In this document: positions 27,096 through 36,750 of the stretch, in pieces
Position numbering within the stretch: position 1 is the stretch's first letter
Layout: each line of letters begins with the position of its first letter
Source: Granulosicoccus sp964437945
GTDB taxonomy: Bacteria > Pseudomonadota > Gammaproteobacteria > Granulosicoccales > Granulosicoccaceae
DNA: 64,000 nucleotides
Direction: 5' to 3'
NCBI GenBank assembly: GCA_964437945.1
Contig: CAYTJF010000003.1
Coordinates: forward strand, 1 to 64,000
The notes under the pieces: generated by a model
Databases searched by the model: none
What the model saw: the letters and a program-made list of their open reading frames with translations, nothing else
What the model was told of the DNA's origin: nothing
Made by a program: the position numbers and the translations under genes

Positions 27096-28388
27096 TTAGG
27101 CTAATTCTGTGGCGGCTCGAAAATCAACTGCAACCACCACATCCCATACGGCTGCAAGACTCCCGTTGACATAGAGTAACGGTACGGCATCGCGCTGCCA
27201 CGGTGGCACGGCCGCTTCTTGTAACACTTTTTTTACGGCCTTATGAAACGCAGGTTCCCCTAATTTGATCAGTTCTCCACCAATACGGTTGCGAACGGTA
27301 ATCGAACCACTCGACGGCAATTGCAGCCCTTGCTGCTCGCAACCTTGTTTGGACAATACTTGACCAGTCTCTTTGATTAACAAGTCGTTATAGGGCGCTT
27401 CCCATTCGTGTGAAAATGGTTCGTTTTTAACCGGTTTATCGATCAAGAACAATTTGTCACCATGGCGCCTGAGTTCATAATCGCGCACGTTGACTATCCC
27501 GAGCGAGTCGGTTCTGGCGCGCAGCAAATCCGACATGACCTGCTGTAAATCCTGCAAGCGAGGCATGCGTAACCCGGCTTGTCGAACCCACAGACGAAGT
27601 ACATTAAAGCAACGTTCTGCCGGCAGTACCCGAAGGCTTACAATACTGAGCTCGCTGGTACCCTGCACACGAACTACCTTAAGATCATCCACCGCGACAT
27701 CATGCAGTGTTTGCACTGATGCCGCACTACGCATGGCGGATCGACTCAGCGTTTTGGTTACGGCTGGCCAGCGCGTGCGTATTAACGGCAGTACTTCATT
27801 GCGAATAAAGTTGCGATCGTAGCGTGCATCGTTATTGCTTGGATCTTCAATCCACTTAAGCCCATTAGATTGTGCATAGTCAGTTAATGATTGTTGGGTA
27901 CACCCCAGTAAGGGTCGTCCCATAAAAGCATTAACAAAGGTACGTTTTCGAGGAATCGAAGCCAGTCCGTCTGGCCCGCTGCCCCGCAATGCCTGGAGTA
28001 GAAACGTTTCTGCCTGATCATCTGCGTGTTGTGCCAGCAACAAATGCTCACCGGGATGCACGATGTCGGCAAAGGCTTCGTATCGTGCCAGTCTTGCACC
28101 ACCTTCAGGGCCATCGGGCTTTTCATCGACGTTCACTTTTCGCACAATTAAAGGTACGTCAAGCGCATCGCAAACCTGTTGCGCGTGCATTACCCACTGC
28201 TCGCTCTGTTGTTGCAAACCATGGTTAATATGTATAGCCCGCAACTCAACATCGTCACGGCTTTGCAATAGTTGTGCAGCAACATGCAACAGAACGTGAG
28301 AATCCAAACCAGCACTGTATGCCACACACACCTGGGTTACACCCGTTTGCGTATTCAGGTATTGTGCGAGCGCATCAGACGGACCCAT
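27096..28388 (-). CDS. tilS: tRNA(Ile)-lysidine synthase
   Basis: It attaches lysine to C34 of the isoleucine tRNA that reads AUA. The 430-residue protein opens with the ATP pyrophosphatase loop SAGLDS (residues 25-30, Ala in place of the second Gly of SGGxDS), HINHGLQ, LLAQHADDQAETFLLQALRG and DPSNNDARYDRNFIRN. A TilS C-terminal domain follows. The start overlaps the accA stop by one base (TAATG). Confidence 0.95.
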   Translation of the reverse strand: MGPSDALAQYLNTQTGVTQVCVAYSAGLDSHVLLHVAAQLLQSRDDVELRAIHINHGLQQQSEQWVMHAQQVCDALDVPLIVRKVNVDEKPDGPEGGARLARYEAFADIVHPGEHLLLAQHADDQAETFLLQALRGSGPDGLASIPRKRTFVNAFMGRPLLGCTQQSLTDYAQSNGLKWIEDPSNNDARYDRNFIRNEVLPLIRTRWPAVTKTLSRSAMRSAASVQTLHDVAVDDLKVVRVQGTSELSIVSLRVLPAERCFNVLRLWVRQAGLRMPRLQDLQQVMSDLLRARTDSLGIVNVRDYELRRHGDKLFLIDKPVKNEPFSHEWEAPYNDLLIKETGQVLSKQGCEQQGLQLPSSGSITVRNRIGGELIKLGEPAFHKAVKKVLQEAAVPPWQRDAVPLLYVNGSLAAVWDVVVAVDFRAATELA

Positions 28389-29347
28389 TAACTTTCCTTG
28401 TACTGGCCGTATGCGCGCAGTTTTTCTGCACGGGCATGCAGAAGCTCATCCGTTGTCTGTCCATCGAGTTTTGCAAGCTCTTCAATCAGTACCACTTTTA
28501 GCGATTGCGCTACCGCATCCGGGTCTCGATGTGCGCCACCGAGTGGCTCTTCAACAACTCTGTCGACTAAACCAAGTTCGAATAACCGATCGGAGGTGAC
28601 GCCCATGGCTTCAGCCGCATCAGATGCGCGGTCAGCACTTTTATATAAAATAGACGCACAGCCTTCCGGACTGATAACAGAATAGATGCTGTACTGCAGC
28701 ATCATGACCTGATCACCCACACCAATGGCCAGAGCACCGCCGGACCCACCTTCGCCTATAACCGTGCAGATAATCGGGGTTTTCAAATCGGCCATAACAA
28801 ACAGGTTTCGCGCAATGGCTTCGCTTTGACCACGTTCTTCAGCACCCACTCCAGGGTAGGCACCAGGTGTGTCAATGAAAGTGATTACCGGTAATTCAAA
28901 CCGCTCCGCCATCTCCATTAGACGTTTAGCCTTTCGATACCCTTCCGGCCGCGGCATACCAAAGTTATGATGAATTTTTTCTTTAGTGTCTCGACCCTTT
29001 TCGTGTCCGATAACAACCACTGGTTTGCCTTCAAGACGTGCCAGACCACCGATGATCGCGGAATCGTCGCCGTACAGTCGATCGCCGTGCAGCTCATCCA
29101 AATCAGTAAAGACTGAATCGATGTAGAAGCGGGTGTAAGGCCGTTGTGGGTGACGGGCCAGTTGAGTAATTTGCCAGGATGAGAGCTTTGTGAAAATGGT
29201 TTGCGTCAGCGAATCGCATTTATTTTTAAGCCGCTCGATCTCTTCGCTGATATTGATATCAGCATCGTCAGAGGCATATTGCAACTCCCGAATCTTTGCT
29301 TCCAGTTCAGCAATCGGTTGTTCGAAATCGAGAAAATTGGGGTTCAT
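28388..29347 (-). CDS. accA: acetyl-CoA carboxylase carboxyltransferase, alpha subunit
   Basis: Together with AccD it moves the carboxyl group from biotin carrier to acetyl-CoA, the first step of fatty acid synthesis. The 319-residue protein has the family opening NFLDFEQPIAELEAKI, FTDLDELHGDR, FGMPRPEGYRKA, FIDTPGAYPG and GEGGSGGALAIGVGD, forming the oxyanion-hole crotonase fold. An inverted-repeat element separates it from the dnaE stop. Confidence 0.97.
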   Translation of the reverse strand: MNPNFLDFEQPIAELEAKIRELQYASDDADINISEEIERLKNKCDSLTQTIFTKLSSWQITQLARHPQRPYTRFYIDSVFTDLDELHGDRLYGDDSAIIGGLARLEGKPVVVIGHEKGRDTKEKIHHNFGMPRPEGYRKAKRLMEMAERFELPVITFIDTPGAYPGVGAEERGQSEAIARNLFVMADLKTPIICTVIGEGGSGGALAIGVGDQVMMLQYSIYSVISPEGCASILYKSADRASDAAEAMGVTSDRLFELGLVDRVVEEPLGGAHRDPDAVAQSLKVVLIEELAKLDGQTTDELLHARAEKLRAYGQYKES

Positions 29348-29402
29348 TTAAAACGGATTTACCTGCATTTCGCTCACATTTCCCATTCTACCGCAGGCCA
29401 TG

Positions 29403-29614
29403 CTAGTGTGGTGTAACAGACAAAAGGCATATTCAGATCTGTTCGGGGCGGCCTTCCGTAAAATCACCTCATCGGCGTTACCGTTCTTGCCAATATGACC
29501 TATATTCGCTGCGCACCCTAAAGGGCATAAAAACGGTGCCTTGCTGAGGCAATTTTACGGTAGGCCGCCCCGAACAAATCTGATATGCACCTTTTGCCTA
29601 TTACACTACACTAG
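29403..29614. repeat. 212-bp imperfect inverted-repeat element (MITE-like)
   Basis: Two arms of about 70 bp, roughly 29403-29472 and 29545-29614, are inverted copies with about 85 percent identity by eye. Both ends read CTAGTGT.GTGTAA, and each arm contains GTTCGGGGCGGCCT. The centre also has partial symmetry. It has no ORF, so it looks like a non-autonomous mobile element or large palindromic unit lying between dnaE and accA. Confidence 0.75.
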
Positions 29615-29674
29615 TTCAGCCAGTTGAATCACCTTATTGAGCAGTTTGTCGAATATAACAGTCGGATAATATTA

Positions 29675-29746
29675 ATGAATAACCTGCTAGCGAACTTGTT
29701 GGCAAGCTTGATGGCAAACTTATTGGCACAATATGATCCGCCCTAG
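29675..29746 (+). CDS. 23-codon ORF with a repeated hydrophobic pattern, doubtful
   Basis: ATG at 29675 to TAG at 29744 encodes MNNLLANLLASLMANLLAQ followed by YDPP. It is antisense to the dnaE tail by a few bases and rests on a degenerate 12-bp tandem repeat. There is no clear ribosome site. It could be a tiny membrane peptide or only a minisatellite. Confidence 0.2.
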   Translation: MNNLLANLLASLMANLLAQYDPP

Positions 29747-32700
29747 TACACCAACTCAGCGCTGCCCTCACCTGCGAGCTGATTCAGGTTGGTCAGCAGC
29801 TCGTCCTGCGGATTAACCCACCAGAGCTGACCTGCCTGAATCCGGGCTCGTGCCTGACCGTTGTCGTACTGGAAACACACAGGGGTGCTGCCACTTTTGT
29901 AGTGCGAAAGTGCTGCAACCAGGTCGGCGAGTCCATTTTGCTTTAACTGCTCCTGCTTCAAATTAATGACTAGTCGTCGAGCAAATCGCGAGCGCGCCTG
30001 CGCCAGATCATAAATCTCACGTGCACGAATTTTATACCCACCATTAAAATCGTCCGGACTCACATCGCCATCTACAACGAGCACTTCGTCTTTGACGATC
30101 AGGTGTGCGTGGCTGTCGATCAGTTCACCACTGAGACTAATTTCAACTCGACCGGTTTTGTCATCAAGCGTTATAAACGCCATTTTTCGGCCTTGAATAT
30201 CACGAAAGCGCACAGCCATTACCAGCCCGGCTGCGATAACCGGCACACCTTTCTGGCGATAGCCTGGCATGTTGTTGTCGGTTGGTGTGGCTTTAGCGCA
30301 AATTGTCTTGAGTGAACCGTGGGTGAACTTTTCCAGCTCTGCCTTGAATTCATTAATCGGGTGGCCGCTGAGATAAAGACCCAGTGTGTCTTTCTCGGCA
30401 GCCAATCGCTGACGATCGGTCCAATCGTCTTTTAAGGGAATAACTACAGTGGTGTTGTCGCTATTGTCTGTAGTTGGCCCATCTATTGGCCCATCCAAGC
30501 CAAACAGATCATTTTGCCCGGCTGCATTGTCTCGATGCATTTGCTCGGCACCGTGCAGTGCGTCGGCTAAATAGGCCATCAACGATGCACGATTAGGTCC
30601 GAGCTCATCTGCCGCCCCGGCTTTTATCAAGGCCTCCAACACTCGCTTGTTCACCGTGCCCTGGTCGGCGCGTCTGCATAGATCATCAAGATCGTTAAAC
30701 GGGCCGTTTTCGTCACGCTGTACCAGGACATTCGACAATGCGGCTTCACCCACACCTCGTATAGCGCCAAGCCCATAAACGACTGTGTTGTCATCGAGAA
30801 CGGAAAAACGCACCTGCGAATGATTCACACTCGGGGGTTTCACCGTTAAACCCATGGAATTGCATTCTTCTATCAAGACAACAACTTTGTCGGTGTTATC
30901 CATATCAGCTGAGAGTACGGCTGCCATGAACGCCGCCGGGTGATGACACTTCAACCAGGCAGTTTGGTAGGACAACAACGCATAGGCAGCTGAGTGCGAC
31001 TTGTTAAAACCATACCCGGCGAATTTCTCGACCAGATCGAAAATGTTTCCAGCCAGATCTTTGTCTATATTGTTCTCTTCACAGCCGATAAGAAACCCAC
31101 TACGCTGCTTGGCCATCTCTTCGGCTTTTTTCTTACCCATTGCTCGGCGCAGAATATCCGCACTACCCAGAGAGAACCCACCCATAACCTGCGCAATCTG
31201 GATAACCTGCTCCTGATACAAGATAACGCCATAGGTAGGTTCAAGAACCGGCTTCAATACATCAAGTTGATAATCTTCATGTGGCCAGGCAAGCTGCTTA
31301 CGCCCGTGCTTGCGATCAATAAAGTCATCAACCATGCCGGACTGCAATGGGCCTGGTCGATACAAAGCAACCAGCGCGATGATGTCTTCAAAATTATCCG
31401 GCTGCAATCTTTCGATAAGGCGTTTCATGCCATTCGATTCAAGTTGAAACACGGCTGTAGTTTGTGCTTTTTGCAATAGCTTATAAGTCGGCTCGTCATC
31501 AAGCGGCAATGCCAGCAAGTCCAGAGGCTGATCGAGTTTTACATTGATTTCTTTGACGGCGTTATCAATGATGGTGAGTGTGCGCAGGCCGAGAAAATCA
31601 AACTTGACCAAGCCAACATCTTCAGCATCATCTTTGTCGAACTGGGTAACCAGCGAGCTGCCATCGGATTCACAATACAGTGGGGTAAAATCAGTTAACG
31701 CTGTAGGCGCGATAACCACACCACCAGCGTGTTTACCCGCATTGCGCGCAAGACCTTCGAGCGCCAATGCCATATCCAACAAAGAGGTTACTTCTTCATC
31801 GTTGCGATAAGCTCTGGCCAAATCTTCCGATTCGTCCAACGCCTTGGTTAGCGTCATGCCAACTTCAAACGGCACCATCTTGGCAATGCGATCAACAAAG
31901 CCATAAGGATGGCTCATAACGCGACCCACATCGCGCACCACCGCTTTGGCGGCCATCGTGCCATAGGTGATGATTTGCGATACACGATGAGCGCCGTAGG
32001 TTTGCGATACGTATTGAATGACGCGATCACGACCATCCATGCAAAAATCGATATCAAAATCCGGCATCGATACGCGCTCGGGATTCAAGAATCGTTCAAA
32101 CAGTAAATCGTATTCGAGTGGGTCAAGATCGGTAATTTTCAGGGAATACGCAACCAACGAGCCAGCACCTGACCCTCGACCAGGACCAACCGGTATGGCA
32201 TTTTCGCGGGACCATCGAATGAAATCGGCAACAATGAGAAAATAGCCGGGAAATTCCATTTGCGTAATAACATCGAGTTCCTGCACCAGGCGATCGTCAT
32301 AGGGTTTGCGTATGTCTGCAAAATTTTGCGCGGTAGTGTCGTAGAGCTGCGCCAATCGCTCTTCGAGCCCGTCCACCGAGAGCTGCCTGAAGTATTCCGA
32401 TTCGGTCATGCCATCAGGAATCGGAAAGTCGGGTAGCACTGGTTTACCCAAAGACAACTGCAAGTTACAGCGCTTGGCGATTTCTACTGAATTTGCCAAG
32501 GCTTGCGGAATATCTTCAAACAGTGAACACATTTGTTCTTCGGTTTTCAGATACTGGAACTCGCTGATTTGTTTTACCCGCGAAGAATCTGCAAGTACAT
32601 ACCCCGATTGAATGCACTCTCGCGCCTCATGCGCTGCATAGTCGTCTTTATCGATAAACCGAACATCGTTAGTAGCAACAACCGGTATACCCAATTCGGA

Positions 32701-33261
32701 GGCAATTTTGCAGGCACCTCTTATATAGGCCTGCTCACCAGAGCGATCGGTTCGGGTGAGCTCCAGATAGTATCGATCGCCGAACAGTTTCTGCCAATTT
32801 GCAGCCAGCTCTTGCGCCCGTTCATCTTGCCCGCGCTGCAGCGCATCAGCAACGTCGCTCTCGATACCGCCAGAGAGCATGATAATGCCGTCGCAACTAT
32901 CGTTCATCCACTGGCGCTGTATTACTGGTGTACCTGAGTGTTGTCCCTCCTGGAAACTACGAGATACCATACGGGTGAGGTTGCCGTAACCAATATCGTT
33001 TTGCACCAGTAGCAACGCTCGATAAATTTCAGGCTTATTCGGGTCTGGTTGAATGCGCACATCCACCCCGGCAATCGGTTTAATACCGCCATGCAGAGCC
33101 GCCCGGTAAAATTTAACCAGGGCAAACAGATTACCGCGATCGGTCACTGCCACCGCCGGCATGGTTTCGGCTACTTTTTTAACAAGCGGCTTAATGCGCA
33201 CAGTACTGTCGATTAACGAGAATTCAGTATGAACACTCAGATGAACAAATCGGTGACTCAT
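29743..33261 (-). CDS. dnaE: DNA polymerase III alpha subunit
   Basis: The replicative polymerase, 1172 residues. The N-terminal PHP domain starts FVHLSVHTEFSLIDS. The polymerase active-site motif PDFDIDFCMDGRDRVI carries the catalytic aspartates near residue 400, and GPGRGSGAGSLVAY precedes it. Tandem helix-hairpin-helix and an OB fold follow. Normal length. ATG overlaps the rnhB stop as ATGA. Confidence 0.98.
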   Translation of the reverse strand: MSHRFVHLSVHTEFSLIDSTVRIKPLVKKVAETMPAVAVTDRGNLFALVKFYRAALHGGIKPIAGVDVRIQPDPNKPEIYRALLLVQNDIGYGNLTRMVSRSFQEGQHSGTPVIQRQWMNDSCDGIIMLSGGIESDVADALQRGQDERAQELAANWQKLFGDRYYLELTRTDRSGEQAYIRGACKIASELGIPVVATNDVRFIDKDDYAAHEARECIQSGYVLADSSRVKQISEFQYLKTEEQMCSLFEDIPQALANSVEIAKRCNLQLSLGKPVLPDFPIPDGMTESEYFRQLSVDGLEERLAQLYDTTAQNFADIRKPYDDRLVQELDVITQMEFPGYFLIVADFIRWSRENAIPVGPGRGSGAGSLVAYSLKITDLDPLEYDLLFERFLNPERVSMPDFDIDFCMDGRDRVIQYVSQTYGAHRVSQIITYGTMAAKAVVRDVGRVMSHPYGFVDRIAKMVPFEVGMTLTKALDESEDLARAYRNDEEVTSLLDMALALEGLARNAGKHAGGVVIAPTALTDFTPLYCESDGSSLVTQFDKDDAEDVGLVKFDFLGLRTLTIIDNAVKEINVKLDQPLDLLALPLDDEPTYKLLQKAQTTAVFQLESNGMKRLIERLQPDNFEDIIALVALYRPGPLQSGMVDDFIDRKHGRKQLAWPHEDYQLDVLKPVLEPTYGVILYQEQVIQIAQVMGGFSLGSADILRRAMGKKKAEEMAKQRSGFLIGCEENNIDKDLAGNIFDLVEKFAGYGFNKSHSAAYALLSYQTAWLKCHHPAAFMAAVLSADMDNTDKVVVLIEECNSMGLTVKPPSVNHSQVRFSVLDDNTVVYGLGAIRGVGEAALSNVLVQRDENGPFNDLDDLCRRADQGTVNKRVLEALIKAGAADELGPNRASLMAYLADALHGAEQMHRDNAAGQNDLFGLDGPIDGPTTDNSDNTTVVIPLKDDWTDRQRLAAEKDTLGLYLSGHPINEFKAELEKFTHGSLKTICAKATPTDNNMPGYRQKGVPVIAAGLVMAVRFRDIQGRKMAFITLDDKTGRVEISLSGELIDSHAHLIVKDEVLVVDGDVSPDDFNGGYKIRAREIYDLAQARSRFARRLVINLKQEQLKQNGLADLVAALSHYKSGSTPVCFQYDNGQARARIQAGQLWWVNPQDELLTNLNQLAGEGSAELVY

Positions 33262-33881
33262 GCGTTAGCTGTATTTTTTTTGACCATTAAGGCATTGCGT
33301 ACGGGTGCGAACGATGTTCGGTGCAATGGCAACACACCATACTCCATAATAGCCGCTCGATGCTGTGCTGTGGGATAACCCTTGTGGCTATTAAAGCCAT
33401 ATTCTGGATGTATTTTGTGCAGTTCATCCATTTGCCGATCACGATAAACCTTCGCAATGATTGAAGCCGCACTGATTGCTTGTACGTGCTGATCACCCTT
33501 CACTATTGCCTGTTTCGGGTAAGACGTTTCCGGGCAACGATTACCATCCACCAATACCAGCTGTGGCTTGACCTTCAGGCCCTCGATTGCTCGCTGCATG
33601 GCAAGCATGCTGGCATGCAAAATGTTCAATTGATCAATTTCTGCCACACTCGCCTCAGCGATATAAAAGCTTAAGGTTTGGCGTTGGATCACCTCGTCAA
33701 GTTCCTCACGGCGGGCCGCCTTCAACAGTTTTGAATCGAGCAACCCTTCAATGGGTCTGGATGGGTCTAACACAACAGCGGCGGCTACCACTGAACCCGC
33801 CAGTGGACCACGCCCAACCTCATCAACCCCGGCTATCAGGAACGGTTGCAGAGCAGTTTGCAATATGTTTTTCGATGGCAT
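33258..33881 (-). CDS. rnhB: ribonuclease HII
   Basis: It cuts RNA in RNA-DNA hybrids, including single ribonucleotides. From the ATG at 33881 it has 207 residues; active-site Asp20 and Glu21 lie in GVDEVGRGPLAG, with LVDGN and ASIIAKVYRD further on. A GTG at 33923 would add 14 residues but crowds the divergent gene, so the ATG is preferred. It is coupled to dnaE. Confidence 0.95.
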   Translation of the reverse strand: MPSKNILQTALQPFLIAGVDEVGRGPLAGSVVAAAVVLDPSRPIEGLLDSKLLKAARREELDEVIQRQTLSFYIAEASVAEIDQLNILHASMLAMQRAIEGLKVKPQLVLVDGNRCPETSYPKQAIVKGDQHVQAISAASIIAKVYRDRQMDELHKIHPEYGFNSHKGYPTAQHRAAIMEYGVLPLHRTSFAPVRNALMVKKNTANA

Positions 33882-33975
33882 GGCGAGCAATATACTTTGT
33901 CTTGCGCGCTTGCCCAAGTACACTTACAGAATGACACAAACCGTAACCACAAAACGCAACAGCGAAACAGCGTCA

Positions 33976-34935
33976 ATGAACCAATCAGCAGATATACCTA
34001 GCCTAAACCTGCTGAAAATGGCGGTGGTTGGCACCGGGTACCTGGGTCGGTTTCATGCACAAAAATACCACCAACTCGCTCAGTGTGAGTTGATCGCCAT
34101 CAGCGATGTTGATGCGGTTCGCGCTACCACTATTGCTGATGAGCTCTCTACAGTTGCGCTCAACGACCATACGGATTTAATCGGAAAAGTGGATGCTGTC
34201 AGTGTAGCCTCACCCACAACTACCCACTTTGCCGTAGCCAGGGATTTACTCGAAGCCGGCATTCATGTTCTGGTAGAGAAACCCATTACCGTAACCGTTG
34301 ATGAAGCAGAAAAGCTGATTGAGATTGCACGCAAAAACGGCAGCGTGTTGCAGGTAGGACACCTTGAAAGATTCAATCCGGCCTTGCTATCGGTTGCCGA
34401 TCAAATAAAAAATCCATTGTTTATCGAATCGCACCGACTGGCTCCGTTTAACACCCGCGGTGCAGATGTCAATGTAGTATTAGATCTAATGATTCACGAT
34501 ATCGACATCATTATGCACCTGGTTGATGCAGACCTAACTGCAATACATGCTAACGGTGCACCGATAGTGTCCAGTGAAACAGACATAGCTAACGCTCGGC
34601 TCGAATTCAGCAATGGCTGTGTGGCAAATGTCACCGCCAGCCGAGTCAGCGGTAAAGTTGAACGACGCATGCGCTTTTTTCAAAAAGACACGTATGTTGC
34701 GGTAGATTTCCAGGAAAACACCTCACGTGTTTGCAAGGTTGATCGAGAGCAGCCAGACAAAGATGGCATGCCGGTGATCGATTGTATTGATGAAAGCCTG
34801 GACAAAGGCGACGCCATTCGCGCAGAAATAGAAGCATTTATTATCGCCATCAATTCCGGCTCTCGCCCACTGGTTAGTGGTGAAGATGGATTGCGGGCAC
34901 TTAAAACAGCGATTGAGATCGGGCAAAAGTTCTGA
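33976..34935 (+). CDS. Gfo/Idh/MocA oxidoreductase, possibly UDP-GlcNAc 3-dehydrogenase (GnnA-like)
   Basis: The Rossmann site is VVGTGYLGRFHAQKY, the catalytic lysine is in VEKPIT, and the later motifs GHLERFNPA, ESHRLAPF and VVLDLMIHDIDI are typical of oxidoreductases found in lpx clusters of other Gram-negatives. GnnA oxidises the 3-OH of UDP-GlcNAc so that GnnB can aminate it for amide-linked lipid A; no gnnB-like gene is in the window. It is divergent from rnhB. In-frame ATGs at 33931 and 34018 are alternatives and none has a good SD. Confidence 0.7.
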   Translation: MNQSADIPSLNLLKMAVVGTGYLGRFHAQKYHQLAQCELIAISDVDAVRATTIADELSTVALNDHTDLIGKVDAVSVASPTTTHFAVARDLLEAGIHVLVEKPITVTVDEAEKLIEIARKNGSVLQVGHLERFNPALLSVADQIKNPLFIESHRLAPFNTRGADVNVVLDLMIHDIDIIMHLVDADLTAIHANGAPIVSSETDIANARLEFSNGCVANVTASRVSGKVERRMRFFQKDTYVAVDFQENTSRVCKVDREQPDKDGMPVIDCIDESLDKGDAIRAEIEAFIIAINSGSRPLVSGEDGLRALKTAIEIGQKF

Positions 34936-35282
34936 CTAACACTTACCTTCCGGGCGCATTGCAAATGCTTCGTCGCGATAAAGCAAACAACAGTGAATTC
35001 GAATTATTTCGTCAGACTGATCGATGCTCACTAATTACTCTCATCGCGCAAGGTAGTTTTGATGGCGTACCCTATTAGAATCTGTGTCTTACGGTCACGA
35101 TGTCAAACTTCGTCAACACAAAAGACACACGGAACTAACCATTGTGTGTACTGATCTTAAGCCTGTACGTCAACCAGCACCGTCTCGGCTCTGTTGAGCG
35201 CCTGTAGATATGGGCTACACTCAGTTTATTCGGATTGGTCAATATCTGATTGAACATCCAATAACGAAAACAGGATGAATCC
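34936..35282. other. intergenic stretch without a gene
   Basis: About 350 bases between two rightward genes with no supported ORF. An AGGATG ribosome site lies just before the next start at 35283. No convincing -10/-35 pair was found. Confidence 0.45.
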
Positions 35283-35978
35283 ATGAAAAACAATGTATTT
35301 GGTGTGCTGCTGACTGCAGTGCTGGCCATACCCACAATCGTTGTACCGGGTAGCGTATACGGTGACTGGAGTGGTGATATCGAAGGCGGTACGGTTGTAC
35401 AGGGCGATGGCAACGGCTCATTGATACGCTTTAAATTGAGCAACAGTGATCGTCCTCTGAATCAGCAGTTTTATGCAGACTGGATACAGGGCGACGCTGG
35501 TACCAGTTATAGAGTTGGCTATGAACCCCAATTCTGGTTTTCTGATCAAATTTACGCTTTTGGTGACGCCAGTTGGCTGACTGCCAAAGATATTAATATT
35601 GATCAGGAAACTGCTTTGTTTGCAGGTTTGGGTATTCAATTGCTCAACACGAGATCGACAAACTTATACGCAGAAGCGGGCGCAGGAAGAACATCAACCG
35701 AATTCAGTGCCCAAACTGGTATTGCTGAGCAGGATATTGACTCAACCGTGGCACGCATTGGCGCATCACAAGCATTGACAGACCTTTTGAAGCTGGAACT
35801 GGACGGCGACTTATCAACATCTGATGTAGTAGACAGAACCACTGCAGAAGCGGCAATCTCTTTTAGAGTGCCTGGTGGGGCTATTAAATACACCTATCGC
35901 TTACGCACTACTGAGTTTGACGGTCAAGAAGCGGTCGACACAACAGATTCGTTCGTATCGTTTAGCTACGGATTCTAA
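35283..35978 (+). CDS. DUF481-like outer-membrane beta-barrel protein
   Basis: A 231-residue exported protein with a signal peptide at about residues 1-27. The body has alternating beta-strand pattern and ends in a terminal Phe (SFSYGF), the usual signal for outer-membrane insertion. Motifs such as YRVGYEPQFWFSDQIYAFGDA and YAEAGAG resemble the DUF481/YdiY family, sometimes described as salt-induced. Function is unknown. It is monocistronic and ends with a strong hairpin. Confidence 0.65.
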   Translation: MKNNVFGVLLTAVLAIPTIVVPGSVYGDWSGDIEGGTVVQGDGNGSLIRFKLSNSDRPLNQQFYADWIQGDAGTSYRVGYEPQFWFSDQIYAFGDASWLTAKDINIDQETALFAGLGIQLLNTRSTNLYAEAGAGRTSTEFSAQTGIAEQDIDSTVARIGASQALTDLLKLELDGDLSTSDVVDRTTAEAAISFRVPGGAIKYTYRLRTTEFDGQEAVDTTDSFVSFSYGF

Positions 35979-36001
35979 GCTTTCGGGTAAACACACAAAA
36001 A

Positions 36002-36048
36002 CCTTGAGATGGGAGTGATAACCATCACACCCATCGATTGCATCAAGG
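36002..36048. terminator. strong hairpin between convergent genes
   Basis: A 12-bp stem with one mismatch (GATGGGAGTGAT / ATCACACCCATC) closes on an AACC loop; an outer CCTTGA/TCAAGG pair extends it. It lies between the DUF481-like gene and the first pyrophosphatase and could end both transcripts, though the U-tracts are poor. Confidence 0.6.
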
Positions 36049-36064
36049 CCGTACGTTACACCTT

Positions 36065-36622
36065 TTAGCCAACAATCGATAGCTTGGGTGCACTGTGGCC
36101 GGCTGCTCGATCGATTGCCTCTTCTATTAGTCTCATTGCGTCAGTTGCATCGCCCCAGCGCTCAATCTTGACCCACTTGTCTGGTTCAAGATCTTTATAG
36201 TGTTGGAAAAAATGCTCTATTTGCTGGCGAGTAATGACGGGTAAATCCTCGCAAGATTGCACATCAATGTATCGGTGAGACATCTTTTCTGATGGAACTG
36301 CGATAAGTTTCTCATCCTGTCCACCGTCATCTTCCATCACCAATACACCTATTGGTCGGCAATTAATGACTGCACCAGGAATGATTGGTCGCGTGTTGCA
36401 AATCAATACATCGATTGGATCGCCATCTTCTGACAAGGTGTGTGGCACGAACCCATAATTGCCTGGATAACGCATGGGGGTATAAAGAAATCGATCTACA
36501 AACATAGCGCCAGAGGCTTTGTCCATTTCGTATTTGATTGGCTCCCCGCCTACAGGCACTTCTACAATGACATTAATATCGTCGGGTGCATCGTACCCAA
36601 GCGGAATCTGATCTAGTTTCAT
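36065..36622 (-). CDS. ppa: soluble inorganic pyrophosphatase, family I (copy 1)
   Basis: It splits PPi to phosphate in the cytoplasm, pulling biosynthetic reactions forward. The 185-residue protein has EVPVGGEPIKYE, FLYTPMRYPGNYGFVP and the metal-binding DGDPIDVLI with MEDDGGQDEKLIAVP. It is closely similar along most of its length to the neighbouring copy 129 bases upstream, so it arose by tandem duplication. The C-terminal GHSAPKLSIVG extends past copy 2. Confidence 0.94.
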   Translation of the reverse strand: MKLDQIPLGYDAPDDINVIVEVPVGGEPIKYEMDKASGAMFVDRFLYTPMRYPGNYGFVPHTLSEDGDPIDVLICNTRPIIPGAVINCRPIGVLVMEDDGGQDEKLIAVPSEKMSHRYIDVQSCEDLPVITRQQIEHFFQHYKDLEPDKWVKIERWGDATDAMRLIEEAIDRAAGHSAPKLSIVG

Positions 36623-36750
36623 TTTACGTTAGTATCAAAAGCTAATTAATGCATCCAGCTGTGCAAGAACGCCGCCAGAGAGCTGTATGATGGTTGTCTT
36701 ATCGTCTCTATTGATTTAGCGTTCCTGTAGACACTTTGGCAGGAGCCCTA

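Noticed and set aside
33751..33975. N-terminal extension of the GnnA-like gene
   Set aside because: It runs antisense through the start of rnhB and has no family resemblance before the Rossmann motif.
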